From contig NZ_JADDXW010000006.1 in NCBI RefSeq assembly GCF_017183135.1, forward strand, positions 143,573-207,572: a stretch of 64,000 nt of DNA. The letters are read 5' to 3'. Source of the stretch: Aurantimonas marina (GTDB taxonomy: Bacteria; Pseudomonadota; Alphaproteobacteria; Rhizobiales; Rhizobiaceae). The notes below the pieces were generated by a model, which saw only the letters and a list, made by a program, of their open reading frames with translations, searched no databases and was not told the DNA's origin. Below, one piece after another: positions 59,417 to 64,000 of the stretch (the first letter of the stretch is position 1; each line of letters begins with the position of its first letter). A program made the position numbers and the translations under genes.

Positions 59417-60304
59417 ATGGGCATGAATTGGGACGACGTCCGTCTGTTCCTCGCGGTGGCGCGGGCCGGGCAGATCCTGGCGGCGGCACGGCGGCTGGAG
59501 CTCAATCACGCGACCGTCGGGCGACGGCTGACGACGCTGGAGACGGCCTTCGGCGCCCGGCTGCTCATCCGCCGGCCGAACGGCTGCGAACTCACCGAAA
59601 CCGGTCGGGCGTTTCTGGAACAGGCCGAGCGCATGGAAGAGGCGATGCTGACCGCCCGCGCCGCGGTCGGGAGCACCGACATCGCGCTGTCCGGCACCGT
59701 GCGCGTCGGCGCGCCGGACGGCTTCGGCACCGCCTTCCTCGCCCCCCGGCTCTGGCGGTTGACCGAGCGTCATCCGAACCTCACCGTGCAGCTCGTCCCG
59801 GTGCCGCGCGCCTTTTCGATGTCGCGCCGCGAGGCCGACATCGCGATCACCATCGAACGGCCGGAGGCGGGGCGTCTGGTCGCCGCCAAGCTCACCGACT
59901 ATGCGCTCGGGCTTTACGCTGCCCCGGCCTATCTGGAAGAACAGGGTCAGCCGAGCACGCTCGCAGACCTTTCCCGCCATCGTCTCGTCGGCGCTGTCGA
60001 GGATCTGCTCTACAGTCCCAAATTAGCCTATTACAGCGACATCACCGCCGAGTGGCCGTCGCGTTTCGAGGTGTCGAGCGCGCTGGGTCAGACCGAGGCG
60101 GTAGCGGCCGGCGCCGGCATCGGCATCCTGCACGGCTTCATGGCCGCGGGGCGCGCGGAGCTCGCCCGCGTGCTGCCGGACCAGACGATCCAGCGGACCT
60201 ACTGGCTGGTCTATCACGAGAGCGTCCGCGACGTGCGCCGCATTGCCGCCGTCGCCGATTTCATCCGCGAGATCGTAGCGACGGACCGCGCATCCTTCAC
60301 CTGA
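59417..60304 (+). CDS. LysR-family transcriptional regulator
   Basis: A 295-residue LTTR: N-terminal HTH (WDDVRLFLAVARAGQILAAA, NHATVGRRLTTLETAFGARL) and an inducer-binding domain (GTVRVGAPDGFGTAFLAPRL). It starts at 59417 or at a second ATG two codons on; both have GGAG upstream. It is divergent from mmsA with a 121-base gap, the classic layout for an LTTR and its target. Confidence 0.93.
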   Translation: MGMNWDDVRLFLAVARAGQILAAARRLELNHATVGRRLTTLETAFGARLLIRRPNGCELTETGRAFLEQAERMEEAMLTARAAVGSTDIALSGTVRVGAPDGFGTAFLAPRLWRLTERHPNLTVQLVPVPRAFSMSRREADIAITIERPEAGRLVAAKLTDYALGLYAAPAYLEEQGQPSTLADLSRHRLVGAVEDLLYSPKLAYYSDITAEWPSRFEVSSALGQTEAVAAGAGIGILHGFMAAGRAELARVLPDQTIQRTYWLVYHESVRDVRRIAAVADFIREIVATDRASFT

Positions 60305-60532
60305 CGGGGCCGGCCCGCCTCGGCAGTCACGAGGATGCCGGCGGATGAGGACAATCGCGGCCGGCGACGGCCCACACCCTCCGCTATCGGCTGAGCCGAT
60401 CGCCGCACCACATCGTTGCATGCGCATCGGATGACCGCTGTCGAGAAACCGGTAGAAAAGACATCATCATGGTGCCGCTCGTCGCTCCGCCTGCTATGTG
60501 AGGGGTCGAAGAGAATAGACCCACAGGACCCC

Positions 60533-62005
60533 ATGCAGCATCCGGACGACGCGACGCGGCCGATCGCCATCGAGCGGGAGCGGCCGCTCACTACGCAAAT
60601 TCTCAAGGCGGGGCGCAATTGCCGCGATGTCACGCTGACCCGACGCGCCGCGCTCCTGGTCGACAGCAGCGCGTATTTTCCACGTCTCGCGGAATGTCTG
60701 CGCATGGCGCGCCGGTCGATCTTCATCGTCGGCTGGGATTTCGACGGACACATTCACCTGCAACGGGATGCGGCAGGAAACGGGCACGATACGCTTGGGG
60801 CCCTATTGCACGCGCTGGTGGAAGCCAACCCGGCGCTGGAAGTCCGTGTTCTCGTCTGGAGCGTGGCGCTGGCGCACGCGCCGGGCAGCTCGAAAGACCT
60901 GATTTTCGGCGCCGATTGGCAGAACCATCCCCGCATCTCGGTGCGCCTCGACACCGATCACCCGCTCTATGCGGCGCATCATCAAAAAATCGTCAGCATC
61001 GATGACAGTGTCGCGTTCGTCGGCGGAATCGATCTGACCGTGCAACGCTGGGACAGCCCGGGTCATCTGACGGACGACCCGGCCCGGCAGGACGGCGATG
61101 GCCACTACCACAGGCCGGTTCACGACATGCAGATGATCGTTGATTCGCGGGCAGCGGCGGAGGTCGCCGGCATCGCCCGGCTTCGCTGGTGCAGAGCGAC
61201 CGGAGAGGAGCTTCCCGAGCTGAATGTGCAGACCGACATCTGGCCGTCCGATGTCGTCCCGGACTTCGAAAATGCTCCCATGGGCGTCGCCTGCACGCTC
61301 CCCGGATGGAACGGCCACATGCCGGTATCGGAAGTGGCGGCACTGACCGCGGACGCACTGTCGGCCGCCCGACAAGGCATCTATATCGAAACGCAGTATC
61401 TCGCGGCGCCGATGGTCGCGGATATCCTTGCCCAGGCGCTGGCGCGCTCCGACGGACCCGAAGTCGTGATCTTGACGACGCGAACCCTTAATGGGCTCTT
61501 CGAACAGATCGCCATGGGCCTGAACCGCGACCGGCTTATTCGCCGCCTGCGCAAGGCCGACCGGTTCGGTCGGTTGCGAGCCTATTACCCCGTATCGGAC
61601 GGCAGCCGCGCGGATGCCGAGATTCTGATCCACGCCAAGCTGATCGTCGTCGACGATCGTTTTCTCCGGGTCGGCTCTTCCAATCTCAATAACCGTTCGC
61701 TGGGACTCGACACGGAATGCGATCTGGGCGTCGAGGCAACCGATGCGAAGACCCGGCAAGCGATCGAACGGCTGCGAAACCAGCTTCTGGCCGAACATCT
61801 TGCGATCGATCCGTCGCGGGTCGCCGAAACCATCGCGACGGAGGGCTCGCTCGTGCGGGCGATCGACAAGCTGAATGGCGCCGGACGGCTTCGCGCCTTT
61901 GCCGCAATGTCGGACCGCGGTCCGTCGCGGAGGATCCCACTTACTACTTTGCTTGACCCGAAACGGCCCTTCAACCTGTCAAGCTGGCTGTCGCGCAAAC
62001 GGTAG
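60533..62005 (+). CDS. Phospholipase D-family protein, likely cardiolipin synthase (ClsB-like)
   Basis: A 490-residue protein with two HKD motifs: HHQKIVSIDDSVAFVGGIDL (His150, Lys152, Asp157) and HAKLIVVDDRFLRVGSSNLN near residue 370. This is the plan of cardiolipin synthases and phosphatidyltransferases acting at the inner membrane; there is no N-terminal membrane segment, as in ClsB. The neighbours, a YbhN-like membrane protein and a YbhP-like phosphatase-fold protein, match the E. coli ybhP-clsB-ybhN group, though here the gene is convergent. Start ATG follows AGGACCCC. Confidence 0.9.
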   Translation: MQHPDDATRPIAIERERPLTTQILKAGRNCRDVTLTRRAALLVDSSAYFPRLAECLRMARRSIFIVGWDFDGHIHLQRDAAGNGHDTLGALLHALVEANPALEVRVLVWSVALAHAPGSSKDLIFGADWQNHPRISVRLDTDHPLYAAHHQKIVSIDDSVAFVGGIDLTVQRWDSPGHLTDDPARQDGDGHYHRPVHDMQMIVDSRAAAEVAGIARLRWCRATGEELPELNVQTDIWPSDVVPDFENAPMGVACTLPGWNGHMPVSEVAALTADALSAARQGIYIETQYLAAPMVADILAQALARSDGPEVVILTTRTLNGLFEQIAMGLNRDRLIRRLRKADRFGRLRAYYPVSDGSRADAEILIHAKLIVVDDRFLRVGSSNLNNRSLGLDTECDLGVEATDAKTRQAIERLRNQLLAEHLAIDPSRVAETIATEGSLVRAIDKLNGAGRLRAFAAMSDRGPSRRIPLTTLLDPKRPFNLSSWLSRKR

Positions 62006-63010
62006 TCACCGCTCCGCCGACACATCTTTTGACGCCTTGCTCCGCCAGACCAGTTCGGTCACAGCGAACACGATGCTGCCGATGACGAGCGGGGCGAGGA
62101 AATAAACAAAGCGGAAGACCAGGAGCGCGCCGATCACGTTGACCTGCGGCAGGAGATAGACGATCACGGCCTCGATAATACCGAGGCCGCCGGGTACATG
62201 AGTGACGAGGACGCCCATATTGGCTAGAATGAACGCCGTCACCGCGGTCAGATAGGGAATCTCGGTCACCGCGCTGAGCGCCTGATGAAGGCATCCCGCC
62301 ACCAGAGCGAAATTGAGACTGCCGACAGCGACCTGGGCCAGCGCGAGGCGGGGATCGGGCATCTCCAGCGTCCATTTGCGGATGCGCAGACGGCCTTTGA
62401 CGAAGGTCGCGGCAATGAGGTAGAGCGCCGTCGCCGCCAGCGAACCGAGGCCCAGAGCCAGGACGAGCGACTGCGGAATGCCGATCAGTTCGGCCGCCAA
62501 CGCCGGGCGCAAGAGGATCGAGACGCCGCCGAGAGTCGCCAAGCCGACGCCGACCGTCATTCCGGAAAACAGAATGACCTTCGACACATCACCGATCGAA
62601 AGGCCCCATCGCGAGTAGAAGCGATAGCGGATCGCGCCGCTGCTGAGACCGGCGAACCCGATGCTGTGGCCCAAGGACAGAGAGACGAAGGAAGCAAGAG
62701 CGACGCGCGGGTAAGCCAGGCGCTTGCCGACATAGCGAACGGCGAGCGCGTCGAAGCCGGTGAGACAGACATAGCTCGCCGCGGCGAAAAGCCCGGCGCT
62801 CGCCAATCGGCCGAGCGGGAAAGACGTGACGGACTGAACGAGTTCGTCGAAGCTGTAGCGGCCCAGCGTGCGGTAGAGCAGCCAGCCGGCCAACGCCAGT
62901 CCGGCGAGCACCGTCGCCCGCACCAGCCACTTGCGCCAAGCCGTTCCGACGCCGCTTGCTCCCTCGCGCTCCAGGGCTCGCTTCCGTTCTTCGTCGACGG
63001 TCTCAGTCAT
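62006..63010 (-). CDS. YbhN-like lysylphosphatidylglycerol synthase-type membrane protein
   Basis: A 334-residue polytopic protein of the UPF0104/YbhN family, homologous to the flippase half of MprF. Features: AGLALAGWLLYRTLGRYSFD, SLSLGHSIGFAGLSSGAIRY, and THVPGGLGIIEAVIVYLLPQ, the family signature. It probably moves or exposes a lipid; the substrate is unknown. Its stop abuts the convergent phospholipase D-type gene with no gap, and its start overlaps the endonuclease/phosphatase gene stop by ATGA. Confidence 0.9.
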   Translation of the reverse strand: MTETVDEERKRALEREGASGVGTAWRKWLVRATVLAGLALAGWLLYRTLGRYSFDELVQSVTSFPLGRLASAGLFAAASYVCLTGFDALAVRYVGKRLAYPRVALASFVSLSLGHSIGFAGLSSGAIRYRFYSRWGLSIGDVSKVILFSGMTVGVGLATLGGVSILLRPALAAELIGIPQSLVLALGLGSLAATALYLIAATFVKGRLRIRKWTLEMPDPRLALAQVAVGSLNFALVAGCLHQALSAVTEIPYLTAVTAFILANMGVLVTHVPGGLGIIEAVIVYLLPQVNVIGALLVFRFVYFLAPLVIGSIVFAVTELVWRSKASKDVSAER

Positions 63011-63786
63011 CGGCAGCGCACCGTCTTCGTCGGCTGAATGTCTTCTTGGGGCAGCGGTGTCAGTTCGAGTTCGAGCAAAAGAGGTAGATGATCCGAGGCG
63101 ACCCGAGTCAGCGGCGTGCGTATGCTTGTTACGGACCGAACGGTGACAGCGCCGCGCAGGAAGGCGTGGTCGATACGTAGCAGCGGCATCCGGCTCGGAT
63201 AGGTCGCCCCCGGATCGGAATTCCCGGCCAATCGGGCTGCTTCCGACAGATGCTGCGCCAGTCGCCTATAGGCCCGCGACCGGGGTACGGCGTTGAAATC
63301 GCCGACCAGCACCACCGGGTTGCGACATTCGGGATGCCCGAGCCACTCAGCGCCGAGCACTGTCTCGGCCTGACGCAGACGTTCATTGCGATTGAGACCG
63401 AAATGCGTGTTGATTACCTGCAGTGCCGTCCCACCTGTCTCAACCGAGATCCATAACGCACCCCGCGGCTCCAGTTTGGGCCGTGCCGAGAGCCCGGGCA
63501 GCGGCCCGGCCCCCATCAGCCGGGACGGACGCCGCGTGAGGATCGCATCACCGTACTGCTCTTCCTGGATTGTCAGCGCGGCATGAAAATGCGGCATCAT
63601 GCCAAGATGTCGCGCGATGTCCTGCGCCTGGTCGGCGGCGCCCGTCCGCATCCGGCCGACGTCGACTTCCTGAAGCGCGACAATATCAGCATCGCAGCTG
63701 TCAATGACCTCCGCTATGCGTTCCGGCGACAGTTGCCGATCCGTCCCGATACACCGGTGGATATTGTAGGACAGGAGGCGGATCAT
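63007..63786 (-). CDS. Endonuclease/exonuclease/phosphatase-family protein (YbhP-like)
   Basis: A 259-residue EEP-fold hydrolase: RLLSYNIHRCIGTDRQLSPE, ADIVALQEVDVGRMRTG with the metal-binding glutamate, VVLVGDFNAVPRSRAY with the Asp-Asn pair, and SDHLPLLLELEL with the catalytic histidine. No signal peptide is seen. It is coupled to a YbhN-like gene and lies near a ClsB-like gene, so a phospholipid-related phosphodiesterase is more likely than a DNA repair nuclease. Confidence 0.88.
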   Translation of the reverse strand: MIRLLSYNIHRCIGTDRQLSPERIAEVIDSCDADIVALQEVDVGRMRTGAADQAQDIARHLGMMPHFHAALTIQEEQYGDAILTRRPSRLMGAGPLPGLSARPKLEPRGALWISVETGGTALQVINTHFGLNRNERLRQAETVLGAEWLGHPECRNPVVLVGDFNAVPRSRAYRRLAQHLSEAARLAGNSDPGATYPSRMPLLRIDHAFLRGAVTVRSVTSIRTPLTRVASDHLPLLLELELTPLPQEDIQPTKTVRCR

Positions 63787-64000
63787 GAATGGCGCGACCA
63801 CCCGGCATCAAGGCTCTCGTCCAATGTCAACTCACCCGTCCGGCTCACACGCGCCCCGACCGCGATCAAACGACTGGCCGAAGGAACGGCCTAGACGCTG
63901 CCACATATGGTCCCGACTCCTCCCGAAAAGGGGGGGCCTATCTGCCAATAGGAGAATTGGCGCGCTATCGGGTGCGACCGCGTGCATATTTCACGCGTCG
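63787..64000. other. Right-edge intergenic segment
   Basis: About 214 bases to the window end without a supported gene. It holds a 6-bp inverted repeat (GCCAAT AGGAGA ATTGGC, 63944-63961) and, on the minus strand, a TTGACA about 35-40 bases before the EEP gene start that may belong to its promoter. Confidence 0.35.

Noticed and set aside
1..64000. CRISPR arrays, insertion sequences, tRNA or rRNA genes
   Set aside because: No regularly spaced repeats, transposase motifs, cloverleaf-forming segments or rRNA-like sequence were seen on either strand.

Overview
The window is GC-rich (third codon positions mostly G or C) and looks like a chromosomal segment of an alphaproteobacterium, most likely of the order Hyphomicrobiales (Rhizobiales). 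This rests on gene style, the rsfS-rlmH pair, many TRAP/TTT uptake systems, and TTG/GTG starts behind GGAG-type ribosome sites. The genus is not resolved. No rRNA, tRNA, CRISPR array, phage or insertion sequence was seen. All assignments come from reading motifs; no database search was run.

Region 1 (1-11.2 kb, minus strand) is a compact operon for a complex I-like membrane machine: nuoA, a fused NuoB/NuoD-like protein, then nuoH, J, K, L, M and N. There is no NuoE, F, G or I. The fused protein has no cysteine in its NuoB-like part, so cluster N2 cannot form, although the pump subunits keep their lysines. NuoJ carries a tail with 16 histidines. Downstream on the same strand lie small secreted proteins, a cupredoxin, an L,D-transpeptidase lipoprotein and the start of a probable c-type cytochrome. 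This is the least conventional part of the window.

Region 2 (11.6-15.1 kb) has convergent polysaccharide genes: ugd and a membrane-bound CapD/PglF-type nucleotide-sugar dehydratase.

Region 3 (15.2-26.8 kb) is a catabolic island: two FCD-type GntR regulators, a YdiJ-like FAD/Fe-S 2-hydroxyacid dehydrogenase, a serine-glyoxylate-type aminotransferase, a TRAP transporter, a crotonase, a class III CoA-transferase and a 2-oxopent-4-enoate hydratase-like protein. Its substrate is unknown.

Region 4 (27-43.5 kb) is organosulfonate and hydroxyacid metabolism. A TctCAB-type transporter sits with a clear D-tartrate dehydratase. Opposite them lie comC-slcC and suyB-suyA, with a UTRA-type GntR gene divergent. 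Next comes an operon of a small membrane protein, TRAP transporter, hpsN, hpsO and hpsP, with a divergent LacI gene. Together these would take up 2,3-dihydroxypropanesulfonate (DHPS), interconvert its enantiomers (HpsO/HpsP), oxidise it to sulfolactate (HpsN), interconvert sulfolactate enantiomers (SlcC/ComC) and release sulfite and pyruvate (SuyAB). Candidate operators sit in both divergent promoter regions. No sulfite oxidase or exporter is present.

Region 5 (43.6-52 kb) has a Gfo/Idh/MocA oxidoreductase and a second unassigned acyl-CoA island: FCD GntR, PEP-mutase/isocitrate-lyase-type lyase, CoA-transferase, TRAP transporter and HMG-CoA-lyase-type enzyme.

Region 6 (52-64 kb) is mostly housekeeping: rlmH, rsfS, a small lipoprotein, the pabB-pabA-pabC operon with a short dihydrofolate-reductase-like gene, a MarR gene, mmsA with a divergent LysR gene, and a ClsB/YbhN/YbhP-like lipid trio.
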